Shown one piece after another: positions 8,572 to 17,879 of a DNA stretch of 64,000 nucleotides. A program made the translations under genes and the position numbers. How positions within the stretch are numbered: the first letter of the stretch is position 1; each line of letters opens with the position of its first letter. A model generated the notes under the pieces. It ran no database searches. It saw nothing but the letters and a program-made list of their open reading frames with translations, and was not told where the DNA came from. Location: assembly GCF_039535475.1 (NCBI RefSeq), contig NZ_BAAAXG010000026.1, positions 2,170,001 to 2,234,000 on the forward strand, written 5' to 3'. This stretch comes from Streptomyces showdoensis. GTDB lineage: Bacteria > Actinomycetota > Actinomycetes > Streptomycetales > Streptomycetaceae.

Positions 8572-9309
8572 GTGAACGAGACGGTCTTCAGCGGAGCCCT
8601 TCTGCTGGCCCTGCCCATCGCCGTGCTCGGCGGTCTGGTCTCCTTCTTCTCGCCGTGCGTGCTGCCGCTCGTCCCCGGTTACCTGAGCTACGTCACCGGG
8701 GTCACCGGCACCGACCTCGCCGAGGCCCGCCGCGGCCGGATGACCGCCGGCGCCGGCCTCTTCGTGCTCGGCTTCACCGTCGTGTTCGTCTCCGGCGGCG
8801 CGCTCTTCGGCTACTTCGGCTCGACGCTCCAGGAGTACCGCGGGACGCTGACCGACGTGCTCGGCGTGCTCATGATCCTCATGGGCGTCTTCTTCGTCGG
8901 CCTCATGCCCTGGTTCACCCAGCGCGAGTTCCGCTTCCACAAGAAGCCCGTCACCGGCCTCGTCGGCGCGCCGCTGCTCGGCGCGCTCTTCGGCATCGGG
9001 TGGACGCCCTGCATCGGCCCCACCCTCGCCTCCGTCACCGCGCTCGCCGCCAACGAGGCCAGCGCAGGGCGCGGGGCCCTGCTGACCGTCGCGTACTGCC
9101 TCGGTCTCGGGCTTCCGTTCATCCTCACCGCCATCGCCTTCCGCAAGGCGCTCGGTGCGTTCGCCTGGGTCAAGAAGCACTACGTGTGGGTGATGCGGAT
9201 CGGCGGCGCGATGATGATCGTCACCGGTCTGCTGCTCCTCACAGGAGTGTGGGACAGCATGGTCGCCGACATGCAGAGCTGGTCCAGCGGTTTCACGGTG
9301 GGGATCTGA
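8572..9309 (+). CDS. ccdA: Cytochrome c biogenesis protein CcdA
   Basis: A polytopic membrane protein of 245 residues with six predicted hydrophobic segments, equivalent to the central domain of DsbD. It carries reducing equivalents from the cytosol across the membrane to the ResA-like protein encoded just upstream. The two redox cysteines are seen in SPCVLPLVPGY (first membrane segment) and GWTPCIGPTLAS (fourth segment). Length fits the family. The GTG start lies 10 bp after the ResA-like stop with a purine tract GAGAGG upstream. The next gene, resB, starts 11 bp after its stop, so all four genes are probably co-transcribed. Confidence 0.93.
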   Translation: MNETVFSGALLLALPIAVLGGLVSFFSPCVLPLVPGYLSYVTGVTGTDLAEARRGRMTAGAGLFVLGFTVVFVSGGALFGYFGSTLQEYRGTLTDVLGVLMILMGVFFVGLMPWFTQREFRFHKKPVTGLVGAPLLGALFGIGWTPCIGPTLASVTALAANEASAGRGALLTVAYCLGLGLPFILTAIAFRKALGAFAWVKKHYVWVMRIGGAMMIVTGLLLLTGVWDSMVADMQSWSSGFTVGI

Positions 9310-9320
9310 GGGTTTTCGAC

Positions 9321-11018
9321 ATGAGCAAGACCGAAACGACAGGGCAGCAGGACCACCTCGGCGAGGCCGGGGCCCAGCTGTCCACCGCGCCCCGGGAGGA
9401 GACCGTCATCGGCGGCCCCACCCTGGGGCCGTTCGGCTGGGTGCGCTGGTTCTGGCGTCAGCTGACCTCCATGCGGGTCGCTCTGATCCTCCTCTTCATG
9501 CTCTCGCTCGGCTCGATCCCGGGCTCCCTCATCCCGCAGACCAGCGCGGACGAGGTGAAGGTGCGTGCCTTCAAGGAGGCCCACGAGACGCTCACGCCGA
9601 TCTACGAGAAGCTCCAGCTCTTCGACGTCTACAGCTCGGTGTGGTTCTCCGCGATCTACATCCTGCTCTTCGTCTCCCTCATCGGCTGCATCGTGCCCCG
9701 CACCTGGCAGTTCGTCGGCCAGCTCCGCAGCCGCCCGCCGGGTGCCCCCAAGCGGCTCACCCGGCTGCCCGCGTACACGACCTGGCGCACCGAGGCCGAG
9801 CCCGAGCGGGTCCGCGAGGCCGCCCTCGCGATGCTCAAGGGCCGCCGCTACCGGGCCCACACCGTCGGCGACGCGGTCGCCGCCGAGAAGGGCTATCTGC
9901 GCGAGGCCGGCAACCTGGTCTTCCACATCGCGCTGATCGTCATGCTGGTGGCCTTCGCCTGGGGCGTGATGTTCAAGTCCGAGGGCGGCAAGCTGATCGT
10001 CGAGGGCGACGGCTTCTCCAACACGCTCACGCAGTACGACGACTTCAAGTCCGGCTCGCAGTTCGGCACCGACGAGCTCGAACCCTTCGGCTTCACCCTC
10101 GACAGCTTCACCGGCACGTACGAGAAGAGCGGCCCGCAGCGCGGCACCCCGCGCACCTTCGAGGCGGCCGTGCGCTACTCCGAGGTCGGCAAGCCCGAGA
10201 AGAAGGCGATCATCCGGGTCAACGAGCCGCTGAAGGTCGGCGACGCCAAGGTCTTCCTGATCGCCCACGGGTACGCGCCCGTGGTCACCGTCAAGGACGG
10301 CCGCGGCAAGGTCGTCTACCACGGCGCCGTCCCGCTGCTGCCCTTCGACAACAACGTCACCTCGACCGGCGCCATCAAGGTGATGGACGGCTACCGCGAC
10401 AAGAACGGCAAGAAGGAACAGCTGGGCTTCAACGCCTTCTTCGTGCCGACCTTCGCCGGCGCCGGCAAAGGCCAGATGTTCTCGCAGTTCCCCGCGCTCG
10501 ACTTCCCCGTGATGGCCGTCACCGGCTACCACGGCGACCTGCGCGTGAACTCCGGCCTGCCGCAGAACGTGTACCAGCTGGACACCTCCAAGATGAAGCA
10601 GTTCAAGGTCCAGGGAGGCACGGGCAGCGCGAACCGCCTGCTGCCCGGCGAGACCATGACGCTGCCGGACGGAGCGGGCTCGATCACCTTCGAGAAGGAG
10701 ATCAAGGAGTGGGCCAGCTTCTCCATCACCCAGCAGCCCGGCAACGGCCTCGCCCTCGCGGGCGCGGTCGCCGCGATCCTCGGCCTCAGCGGCTCGCTGT
10801 TCATCCAGCGCCGCCGGGTCTGGGTCCGGGCCGTCCGGGGCGAGGACGGCGTCACCGTCGTCGAGATGGCAGGCCTTGGCCGGAGCGAGTCCGCCAAGCT
10901 GCCCGAGGAGCTGGCCGAGCTCGCGGTCACGCTCAACACCGAGGCGCCGACCGCGCCGGAACCCTCCGAACGAACCGCGGAAGCCGCGGAAGAACCTGCC
11001 GAAGGGGCTGAGAAGTGA
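9321..11018 (+). CDS. resB: Cytochrome c biogenesis protein ResB (Ccs1)
   Basis: A large membrane component (565 residues) of the System II cytochrome c synthase. With CcsB it brings haem to the outside of the membrane and ligates it to apocytochrome c. Three hydrophobic segments sit near the N-terminal half (around residues 55-75, 110-130 and 205-225). A long extracytoplasmic domain follows (about 230-475) and a last segment lies near 480-500. A signature-like beginning is SMRVALILLFMLSLGSIPGSLIP. A His-containing segment NLVFHIALIVMLVAFAWG fits the haem-handling region of the family. The acidic C-terminal tail is rich in Glu, Pro and Ala. The stop overlaps the ccsB start by 4 bp (GTGA). Confidence 0.92.
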   Translation: MSKTETTGQQDHLGEAGAQLSTAPREETVIGGPTLGPFGWVRWFWRQLTSMRVALILLFMLSLGSIPGSLIPQTSADEVKVRAFKEAHETLTPIYEKLQLFDVYSSVWFSAIYILLFVSLIGCIVPRTWQFVGQLRSRPPGAPKRLTRLPAYTTWRTEAEPERVREAALAMLKGRRYRAHTVGDAVAAEKGYLREAGNLVFHIALIVMLVAFAWGVMFKSEGGKLIVEGDGFSNTLTQYDDFKSGSQFGTDELEPFGFTLDSFTGTYEKSGPQRGTPRTFEAAVRYSEVGKPEKKAIIRVNEPLKVGDAKVFLIAHGYAPVVTVKDGRGKVVYHGAVPLLPFDNNVTSTGAIKVMDGYRDKNGKKEQLGFNAFFVPTFAGAGKGQMFSQFPALDFPVMAVTGYHGDLRVNSGLPQNVYQLDTSKMKQFKVQGGTGSANRLLPGETMTLPDGAGSITFEKEIKEWASFSITQQPGNGLALAGAVAAILGLSGSLFIQRRRVWVRAVRGEDGVTVVEMAGLGRSESAKLPEELAELAVTLNTEAPTAPEPSERTAEAAEEPAEGAEK

Positions 11019-12097
11019 ATCTCGCCGCCACCACCAACGAGAGCATGGCGCAGATGAGCAACACGCTCATCTACTCCTCGATGGCCGTCTACACCCTGGC
11101 CTTCCTGCTCTACATCGCCGAGTGGGTGCTCGGCAGCCGCAGCAAGGTCGCCCGCACGGCAGCCGCGCTGACCGGCCCCGAGGCGGCCGGCACGGCCCCG
11201 TCGGTCACCGTGCGGGCCGCGGCGGGCGGCACCGCCGTCCTCGACCGCCCGAAGGTCGTCGTCCGCTCGGCGGCCGGCACCCGGGACGTCCCGGACGGCC
11301 CCGGCGCTGCCGGCGGCACCGCCAAGGGCGACCTCTACGGCCGGATGGCGATCTCGCTGACCGTCCTCGCCTTCGCGATCCAGGCCACCAGCGTGGTCGT
11401 CCGCGCGCTCGCCGTGCAGCGTGCCCCCTGGGGCAACATGTACGAGTTCTCCACCACCTTCTCCACGGTGGCGGTCGGCGCGTTCCTCGGCTTCCTCGCC
11501 GCGAAGAAGAACGTCCGCTGGATCGGCCTGCCGCTGGTCACGGTCGTCCTGCTGGACCTGGGCGTCGCCACCACCGTGCTCTACACCTCCAGCGACCAGC
11601 TCGTCCCCGCGCTGCACTCGTACTGGATGTGGATCCACGTCTCCACCGCGATCATCTGCGGCTCGGTGCTCTTCCTCGGCGCCGTCGGCACCGTGGCCTA
11701 CCTGCTCCGCGACTCCTACGAGAACAAGCTCGCGAACGGCGGCAAGCCCAGCGCCTTCACCACCTCGGTGATGGAGCGGCTGCCCTCGGCGGCGACGCTC
11801 GACAAGTTCGCGTACCGGGTCAACGCGGCGACCTTCCCGCTGTGGACCTTCACGATCATCGCGGGCGCGATCTGGGCCGGCGACGCGTGGGGCCGCTACT
11901 GGGGCTGGGACGCCAAGGAGGTCTGGGCCTTCATCACCTGGGTCGGCTACGCCGCCTACCTGCACGCCCGGGCGACGGCCGGCTGGAAGGGCCGCAAGGC
12001 CGCGTACATCGCGCTCATCGCCTTCGGCTGCTTCCTCTTCAACTACTACGGCGTCAACATCTTCGTCAGCAGCAAGCACTCCTACGCCGGCGTCTGA
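11015..12097 (+). CDS. ccsB: Cytochrome c biogenesis protein CcsB (ResC/CcsA family)
   Basis: A haem-handling membrane protein of 360 residues with about eight transmembrane segments. The tryptophan-rich motif YWGWDAKEVWAFITW (about residues 295-309) is the hallmark of the CcmC/CcmF/CcsA family and presents haem on the outer face. Family-type histidines are visible in HSYWMWIHV and in the C-terminal loop. A 65-residue Ala/Val-rich insertion after the first membrane segment (about 40-105) is a variable cytoplasmic loop. It is the last gene of the maturation run and coupled to resB by a 4-bp overlap. Together these genes serve the actinobacterial bcc complex and other c-type cytochromes. Confidence 0.93.
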   Translation: MNLAATTNESMAQMSNTLIYSSMAVYTLAFLLYIAEWVLGSRSKVARTAAALTGPEAAGTAPSVTVRAAAGGTAVLDRPKVVVRSAAGTRDVPDGPGAAGGTAKGDLYGRMAISLTVLAFAIQATSVVVRALAVQRAPWGNMYEFSTTFSTVAVGAFLGFLAAKKNVRWIGLPLVTVVLLDLGVATTVLYTSSDQLVPALHSYWMWIHVSTAIICGSVLFLGAVGTVAYLLRDSYENKLANGGKPSAFTTSVMERLPSAATLDKFAYRVNAATFPLWTFTIIAGAIWAGDAWGRYWGWDAKEVWAFITWVGYAAYLHARATAGWKGRKAAYIALIAFGCFLFNYYGVNIFVSSKHSYAGV

Positions 12098-12145
12098 GCC
12101 GGCTCCGAGCTAGCGGGGCGCGGGCCCCGGGGTCACGCTGGAGGT

Positions 12146-12676
12146 ATGAGCGAGATCCCCCGGGGCCGGAGCGAGACCCACGACGGCGACACGCACGTGC
12201 TGCGCTTCACGGTCGGGCTCCCGCACCCGGTGCCCCTGGTATGGGCCGCCGTCGCCTCGCCCGAGGGCCTGCCGCAGTGGCTCTGCGCGGCCGACCCGCT
12301 GGAGCCGCGGCTCGACGGACGCGTCACTCTCCGCTGGCTCAACGGCGACACGGTCGTCTCGGGCCGGGTGACCGCCTGGGACCCCGACGTCGTCGCCGAG
12401 TACACGGTCGGCCCGCCGCACGGCCGGATCCGCTTCCACCTGGAACCGGGTCCGGACGGCGGCGGGTCGGCCGTGCTGCGTTTCACCGCGGAGTTCCGGG
12501 GGCCGCGGGGCGCGAAGGTGGACATGCTGGCGGGGTGGCACGAGCACCTGGAGCGACTCGTCCGGGCCCTGGACGGGCGGCCCACGGAGTGGCGGGACTG
12601 GTCGCCCGAGCGGTGGCGGGAGCTGAGGGAGCTCTACGCGCGGGACGACGCCCCCTGGCCCCGGTGGGAGCCGTAG
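12146..12676 (+). CDS. SRPBCC (START/AHSA1-like) domain protein
   Basis: A soluble protein of 176 residues with the Bet v1-like ligand-binding fold. The pattern VGLPHPVPLVWAAVASPEGL is the usual first strand and helix, followed by strand-rich segments (DGRVTLRWLNGDTVVSGRV) and the long C-terminal helix starting at AGWHEHLERLVRALDG. The family binds hydrophobic ligands or acts as a co-chaperone; no ligand can be assigned. It starts 48 bp after ccsB on the same strand and could be read through from it, but it has no evident link to cytochrome assembly. It ends tail to tail with the binding-protein gene on the other strand. Confidence 0.8.
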   Translation: MSEIPRGRSETHDGDTHVLRFTVGLPHPVPLVWAAVASPEGLPQWLCAADPLEPRLDGRVTLRWLNGDTVVSGRVTAWDPDVVAEYTVGPPHGRIRFHLEPGPDGGGSAVLRFTAEFRGPRGAKVDMLAGWHEHLERLVRALDGRPTEWRDWSPERWRELRELYARDDAPWPRWEP

Positions 12677-12710
12677 GCGGGGGCGTGCGCCGCCGTCGTG
12701 GGCGCCGGGG

Positions 12711-14243
12711 CTAGCCCTGCCCGGGCGGCAGGCAGCTCTCCGCCGGGGGCCTGCCCTCGGGCCAGGCGATCTCCACGAAGCGCTGGGTGCCGTCCTGGGC
12801 GAGTTCCACGATCGGAACGGCCTTGTTGTACGGGTTGCCGAAGTTGTCCAGGCAGATCCAGCCGCTCGCGCCCTGCACCCGCAGCGAGCCCTTCACCTGC
12901 GGCCACTGCACCGGGACGTCGGCGAGCTCCGGGTAGGCGGCCTTGTCGGGGGTGGCCTGCCGGATCGCGTGGACGGCCGTCGCCATCGCGTCGTAGGCGA
13001 TGATCGCCTGCCCGTCGGCCAGGGCGACCGGCTTCTTCGAGGCGCGGGCGATGTCGCCGACGAAGGTGTCGTACGCGACGGTGGAGCCGCCCGTCGCCGG
13101 GACCGGCCGGCCGGGGGCGGGGCGCCAGGCGTCGGGGTGGGCGAGCGAGGCGTAGCGGACGGTCAGCCGGGCCTTGAGGGCGGCGCGGTTGAGCCGGGCG
13201 TCGCCGCCCAGGTAGGAGCCCTCGTCGCCGGTGAGGACGGTGAACCGGCGCTCGGCGCAGCCGCGGGCGCCCAGGGCGTTGATGAACTGGCGCAGCTGGG
13301 TGTGGCGGCCGGCGAAGAAGACCGTCTCGGCGCGGGTGTCGCAGATGAGGTGGGTGATCTGCCGGAAGGTGTTGGCGGTGGTGCCCTCCTCGGTCGGGTC
13401 GGGCGGCGAGGTGAACAGCTGCGGCTCGTAGGGGGCGCCCTTGAGGGAGGCCGCGAACGCGGCCTTCAGGGTGTCGGTGTAGTGGTCGCCGGTGCGGGTG
13501 TCCTGGACGAGCAGGGCCTTGGCGGCGTTCACCTTGCCGAAGTGGGCGAGGGCCTTGGCCTCGTCGCTGTTGGTGGGGGAGACCCGGGCGAGCCCGGGGT
13601 AGAGGTTGTGGCCGGGCCCGTTGGCGATGTCGTCGGCGGTGATGGTGGTGCCGACGACGGCGATGCCCGCGCCGGTCAGGGCCGCCACCGCCTGGCGTAT
13701 CGGGGTGGAGGAGGTGGCGACGCCGGTGACCGCGCGCAGCCGGGCGGGGGCGTCGGTCATGCCCTTCAGCTGCTCGACGGTGGTCTGCCAGTGGGCGTTG
13801 CCCTTGCCGGTGTTGGCGAGGACCAGACGGATCTTCGGGGTCTCGCTGTTGGACTCGTGGTTGGCCCGGTACTGGCGGGCGTAGGCGCCCTGGAGCTCGT
13901 GCAGGACCTTGACCCGCATGCCCGGGTCGGGCGAGGTCAGGGGGAGGAGGACGGCGACGGTGGCGTACTCGTCGGGCTTCAGCGTGGCGTTCTCGCGCTG
14001 GATGAGCCCGGCCACCTCGGCGAGGCCGGGGACGCCGAAGGCGTAGCCGTCGCCGTTGACGCCGATGCACTCGGCGGAGCCCTGGGGGCGTTCGACGCCC
14101 GCCGCGCAGGAACGGTCCTCCGGGGTGACCCAGGCCCTGATCCCGTAGAACAGCGGCACGCCGAGCACGACCAGGGCGATCAGTCCGGCGAAGAGCTTCT
14201 GCCTCGGGGTGAAGAGGTAGCGGTTGCGCAGCCGGTTGGGCAT
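12711..14243 (-). CDS. Membrane-anchored periplasmic-binding-protein-like (type 1) protein
   Basis: A 510-residue protein with one N-terminal membrane anchor (about residues 18-36, GLIALVVLGVPLFYGIRAWV) and no lipobox. The extracytoplasmic part has a branched-chain amino-acid receptor/PBP1 fold: TVAVLLPLTSPDPGMR opens the first lobe, ATSSTPIRQAVAALTGAGIAVVGTTITAD is a typical hinge-region segment, and YDTFVGDIARASKKP and IIAYDAMATAVHAI belong to the second lobe. No transport permease or transport ATPase is adjacent. Instead the start lies only 4 bp after the stop of a large P-loop ATPase gene. The protein may therefore be a sensor rather than a transporter subunit (inference). Confidence 0.75.
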   Translation of the reverse strand: MPNRLRNRYLFTPRQKLFAGLIALVVLGVPLFYGIRAWVTPEDRSCAAGVERPQGSAECIGVNGDGYAFGVPGLAEVAGLIQRENATLKPDEYATVAVLLPLTSPDPGMRVKVLHELQGAYARQYRANHESNSETPKIRLVLANTGKGNAHWQTTVEQLKGMTDAPARLRAVTGVATSSTPIRQAVAALTGAGIAVVGTTITADDIANGPGHNLYPGLARVSPTNSDEAKALAHFGKVNAAKALLVQDTRTGDHYTDTLKAAFAASLKGAPYEPQLFTSPPDPTEEGTTANTFRQITHLICDTRAETVFFAGRHTQLRQFINALGARGCAERRFTVLTGDEGSYLGGDARLNRAALKARLTVRYASLAHPDAWRPAPGRPVPATGGSTVAYDTFVGDIARASKKPVALADGQAIIAYDAMATAVHAIRQATPDKAAYPELADVPVQWPQVKGSLRVQGASGWICLDNFGNPYNKAVPIVELAQDGTQRFVEIAWPEGRPPAESCLPPGQG

Positions 14244-14247
14244 GGCC

Positions 14248-16344
14248 TCAGACTCCGTCCTCGCGGCCCGGCGGCAGCGACGGGCGGCGCCAGGCTCGAA
14301 TGTCCCTCGGCCAGTGGGTGGCCGCGTCCCACAACGGGCTGTTGCCGGTCAGATGACGGCCGGACAGCTGGCGCAGTTCGTGCGCCAGCTTCTCGGTGAC
14401 GTCCTCGTCGGGCAGGGCGAGCGGATCGGTGAGCAGCCATACGGCGTGCAGCAGCCGCCGTACGGACAGGTGGAGTTCGGTCGCCTCGGCGTCGAGCCCG
14501 TCGGGCAGGTCGGGCACGTGGCGGCCGAGGGCGGCGTCGCGGCGCGGGTCGGGGCCGGTGTGGCCGGCGGTGCGCGGATAGGGGGCGGCGGCGATGAACC
14601 GCAGCCGGCCGAGCCAGCCCAGCACGTCGAGCTCGTGGAAGGTGCCGCTCAGATGGGCGACGGCGCCCTCGGCCCGGCCCAGGGCGAGTTCGTGGTGGAG
14701 CCGGTACGGGCGGGCCGTGTCCTGACCCTCCTGTTCGCCCTGCTCGTAGTGCCGGTGCAGGGTCTCGTGGACCGCCCGCCAGGCCGCGTGGCGCGGGTGG
14801 TCGCCGTCGGCGAAGCGCAGCCGGTGCAGCAGCAGGGCGCGCAGCAGCGGGTCGCCGACGAAGTGCTCGGTGCCGTCCGGCCAGTCCTCGGCCCGCAGCT
14901 CGTCGCGGACCCGCAGCGCCATGTCGCCGTCCCGGGACGCGGTGTGCAGCCGGGTCCTGGCCAGCAGCCGGGCCGAGACCTCGTCGTGGGCTGCGGCGAG
15001 CACGGTGAAGGGCTCCAGGCGCGGCTGCGGGAGGAGCGCGGCGAGCAGGGTGGGGGCGACGGGCACCGGGTGGGCGTCCTCGCGGAGTTCCACGTCCAGG
15101 TCGAGCAGGGCGCCGGGGGTGAGCCGGGGCCGCTCGGTGCGCGGGGTCTCGGCGGCGGCCTGCCCGAGCAGGGTCACGCCGAGCGGCCTGCCGCCGGTCA
15201 GCCGGTGGACGCCCCGGGCCAGGTCGGCGGGGGTGAGCCCGGAGGGGTCGAGGCGGTCGAAGGCGGCCTGGGTCTGGGCGGCGGACAGCGGGGTGAGCTC
15301 GACGGCGAGGATGCCGGAGGTGATGTCGGCGCCGCGCTCGCAGGCGGCCCGGTGCATGGTCTCGGGCAGCCGCACCCGGCGGGCGTGCCGCATGCCCTCG
15401 TGCCGGCGGACGCGGGAGGTGGCGAGGACGACGACCTTGTCGCGGCGGCCGTCGTGGCGGGCCCGGAGGACCGGTTCGACGAGCCGGCGGCCGAGTTCGA
15501 CGTGGGCGTTGTCGAGGAGCAGGACGGGCCGGCCGCGGCGGGTGCCGACCCGGGTCAGCCCCTTGTAGGCCTGGCCCAGGTCCTCGACGAGCGCGCCGAC
15601 GAGGAAGTCCTCGGCCTCCTGGCGGCGCCGGCCGCCCTGGTCGAAGTCCATGGCGAGCTGCTGGAGCCCGGCCTTGCCGCGGCCGCCGGCGTTGCGGTAA
15701 CTCCCGTACCAGTTCTCGGACTTCTGGTGGAAGCGGCCGAACACCTCCTCCAGGACGGTCTCGACGGTGGCCTCGGCGAGCAGTCCGGCCAGCGGGGCGG
15801 CGGCGTCGGCGAAGGTGGCGGCCAGCTTGGTGAGGACCTTGGTGACCCAGTTGGTGGCGGCGCCCTTGGTGGCGTCGACGGTCGACAGGACCGGGCCGAG
15901 CCGCTGGAGGTCGCGCTGGGCCCGCTCCTCGTCCTCCTGGGTCCAGCTGATGGAGGCGACCGCGACCAGGCCGAGCGAGAGCCGCGGGAACTGCACGGAC
16001 TTCGCCCCGGTCACCCGCGGCGACAGCTGGACGGCGAGCTCGGCGAGCGCGCCGGTGAGCTCGGTCCAGCCGGGCCCGTGGTCGGCGGGCGGCTCGATGC
16101 GGGCGCAGTCGACCAGGGCGAGCGGGGTGGCGCCCTTGTAGGTGTTGCGGAGCTGTTTGAGCAGGGCGGTCTTGCCCATGCCGCGCCCGCCGGTGAAGAC
16201 CACGACGGGCGGGTCCTCGCCGTGCTCGAACGGGACCCGCGCGAAGTCGCCGCCGCGGAGCCCGATGAGCCGCGCCGCGAGTCCCGAGTCGTGGAACACC
16301 GCCTCGCGACCGTAGAGGACTCTGTCCACCCGCCACCCCCGCAT
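14248..16344 (-). CDS. P-loop ATPase, STAND-like
   Basis: A 698-residue cytosolic protein. Walker A is GGRGMGKTALLKQLRNTY (about residues 52-69), and the Walker B-like segment PVLLLDNAHVELG lies near 280. A sensor-like KVVVLATSRVRRHEG follows, and the SAAQTQAAFDRL and GVHRLTGGRPLGVTLLGQAA segments match the lid of AAA+/STAND NTPases. The C-terminal half (about 400-690) is helical with Arg/Leu-rich repeats and no recognised effector domain. STAND NTPases act as signal-triggered switches. The gene is translationally coupled (4 bp) to a downstream periplasmic-binding-like anchored protein. That pairing would let an external ligand gate a cytosolic ATPase, but this is inference. An alternative GTG start lies five codons inside. 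Confidence 0.72.
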   Translation of the reverse strand: MRGWRVDRVLYGREAVFHDSGLAARLIGLRGGDFARVPFEHGEDPPVVVFTGGRGMGKTALLKQLRNTYKGATPLALVDCARIEPPADHGPGWTELTGALAELAVQLSPRVTGAKSVQFPRLSLGLVAVASISWTQEDEERAQRDLQRLGPVLSTVDATKGAATNWVTKVLTKLAATFADAAAPLAGLLAEATVETVLEEVFGRFHQKSENWYGSYRNAGGRGKAGLQQLAMDFDQGGRRRQEAEDFLVGALVEDLGQAYKGLTRVGTRRGRPVLLLDNAHVELGRRLVEPVLRARHDGRRDKVVVLATSRVRRHEGMRHARRVRLPETMHRAACERGADITSGILAVELTPLSAAQTQAAFDRLDPSGLTPADLARGVHRLTGGRPLGVTLLGQAAAETPRTERPRLTPGALLDLDVELREDAHPVPVAPTLLAALLPQPRLEPFTVLAAAHDEVSARLLARTRLHTASRDGDMALRVRDELRAEDWPDGTEHFVGDPLLRALLLHRLRFADGDHPRHAAWRAVHETLHRHYEQGEQEGQDTARPYRLHHELALGRAEGAVAHLSGTFHELDVLGWLGRLRFIAAAPYPRTAGHTGPDPRRDAALGRHVPDLPDGLDAEATELHLSVRRLLHAVWLLTDPLALPDEDVTEKLAHELRQLSGRHLTGNSPLWDAATHWPRDIRAWRRPSLPPGREDGV

Positions 16345-16435
16345 CCCACCAGACGTGCCCCGTCACATCCTCAAGTCCAGGATAACTACAGGGTGTTGGG
16401 AATCCAGTACGGTTTGCGATGCGGTCTCGCGGGTC

Positions 16436-17344
16436 TCACCGGTCCGCGCTGATCGCGTCGAGCTGGGCGCGCAGGTACGCGTGGGACTCGATGCCGTGGA
16501 TCGTGGTGCCCGGGTCGCACTCGTAGAAGTAGACCAGCGACATCAGCTCCTCGGCCGGCGCGTCCGCCGGCGGCGGCAGGACCCGGTGCCGTCCCGAGCG
16601 CCAGCGCCCGCCGGTCCAGCCCGCCATCAGGTCGCCGATGTTGACCGTGAGCGCCGCCGGGTCGTACGGGGCGTCCCGCCAGCCCTCCGCGTCCGAGTAC
16701 ACCTGCAGCCCGCCCCTGCCCGCCTGCCGGTCCAGGACGGTCACCGTCCCGAAGTCCGTGTGCGGGCCGATCCGGAACTGCCCGGGCTCCGGCTCGCCGA
16801 GCCGCTCCCGGCCCGGGTACCAGTTGACGTTGAAGCCGAAGGTGGGGTGGCCGGTGTGCCGGGTGAAGAAGTCCGCGCCCTCGCCGAGCGCGAGCCCGAG
16901 CAGGTCGAGCACCCGGTCCGACAGCGCCCGCATCCGCTCCAGGTAGGTCTCCACCAGCGGCTTCAGCTCCGGGACCTCGGCGGGCCAGGTGTTCGGCAGG
17001 AACCACTCGGCGTCCACCTCCGGGCGCCCGGTGGGCCGGTCCGCGGCGAAGGAGAGCGACTCCTTCAGGTCGGGCGGGGTCGCGGTGCCCTCCGCGTAGC
17101 CGTTGGCCTCGGCGCCGGGCCCGAGCCAGCCGCGCCCGCCGACCCGCACCGCGTACCGCTCCTTCGTCTCCCCGGGCAGCCGGAAGAAGGCGCCGGCGCT
17201 CTCCCGGATCGCCGCGGGCAGCGCGGGGTCGATGCCGTGCCCGGTGACCAGCAGGAAGCCGGCCCTCCGCAGCGCCCGGTCGATCGTGCCGAGGTCCGGC
17301 TCCGCGGCGGAGAGGTCCACGGTCGGAATGCCGCCGTCAGTCAT
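16436..17344 (-). CDS. Isopenicillin N synthase-like 2-oxoglutarate/Fe(II) oxygenase
   Basis: A 302-residue cytosolic non-haem iron oxygenase. The N-terminal domain begins IPTVDLSAAEPDLGTIDRAL and contains GFLLVTGHGID, typical of the DIOX_N region. The iron triad is visible as HTD in RIGPHTDFGTVTVL and the distal His in WRSGRHRVLPPP. The usual Arg-x-Ser that binds the oxoglutarate carboxylate is replaced by Leu-Met-Ser in EELMSLVYFYE, so the co-substrate may be handled differently or be absent. The start overlaps the end of the upstream deaminase gene by 8 bp, so both proteins are probably made together. The IPNS fold includes thymine hydroxylases, so a nucleobase or nucleoside substrate is conceivable (inference). 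Confidence 0.83.
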   Translation of the reverse strand: MTDGGIPTVDLSAAEPDLGTIDRALRRAGFLLVTGHGIDPALPAAIRESAGAFFRLPGETKERYAVRVGGRGWLGPGAEANGYAEGTATPPDLKESLSFAADRPTGRPEVDAEWFLPNTWPAEVPELKPLVETYLERMRALSDRVLDLLGLALGEGADFFTRHTGHPTFGFNVNWYPGRERLGEPEPGQFRIGPHTDFGTVTVLDRQAGRGGLQVYSDAEGWRDAPYDPAALTVNIGDLMAGWTGGRWRSGRHRVLPPPADAPAEELMSLVYFYECDPGTTIHGIESHAYLRAQLDAISADR

Positions 17345-17879
17345 CGCCGATGTCCTCGTTCCACAGGGCCGGGTTCCGCTCGACGAACTCCCGCATCAGG
17401 GCGGCGCAGTCGGGATCGTCGAGCACCAGGACCTCCACGCCGTGCTCGGCCAGCCAGTCGTGGCCGCCGTGGAAGGTCCGGGCCTCCCCGACCACCACCC
17501 GTGCGATCCCGAACTGCCGCACCAGACCGGAGCAGTACCAGCACGGCGACAGCGTCGTCACCATCGTCGTGCCCCGGTAGGAGCGCTGCCGTCCGGCCGC
17601 CCGGAAGGCGTCGGTCTCCGCGTGCGCCGACGGATCCCCGTCCTGCACCCGCCGGTTGTGCCCGCGCCCGAGCAGCGCGCCGTCCGCGCCGTACAGCGCG
17701 GCCCCGATCGGGACCCCGCCCTCGGCGAGCCCGGCCCGCGCCTCGTCGAGGGCGACGGCCAGCCAGCGGCGGGCCCGCTCCGGGCCGAGCCGGCCGAGGG
17801 GCGTGCCGGGACCGGCGGCATCGGCGGGACCGGCCGGATCGGCGGGGCCGGCCGGATCGGCGGGATCGACGGTGTCCAT
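17337..17879 (-). CDS. Nucleoside/cytosine deaminase family protein
   Basis: A 180-residue zinc hydrolase of the CDA fold. The zinc site is HAETDAF (His plus catalytic Glu) and PCWYCSG (two Cys). GVPIGAALYGADGALLGRGHN precedes it, as in cytosine or guanine deaminases, and a C-terminal FVERNPALWNEDIGDD segment resembles family members acting on free bases or creatinine-like rings. The N-terminus carries a short repeat of PADPAG units, reflecting a tandem repeat at about 17812-17873. The ATG at 17879 was chosen; the open frame extends upstream into the promoter region of the divergent transporter gene. It is first in a two-gene unit with the oxygenase. Confidence 0.85.
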   Translation of the reverse strand: MDTVDPADPAGPADPAGPADAAGPGTPLGRLGPERARRWLAVALDEARAGLAEGGVPIGAALYGADGALLGRGHNRRVQDGDPSAHAETDAFRAAGRQRSYRGTTMVTTLSPCWYCSGLVRQFGIARVVVGEARTFHGGHDWLAEHGVEVLVLDDPDCAALMREFVERNPALWNEDIGDD

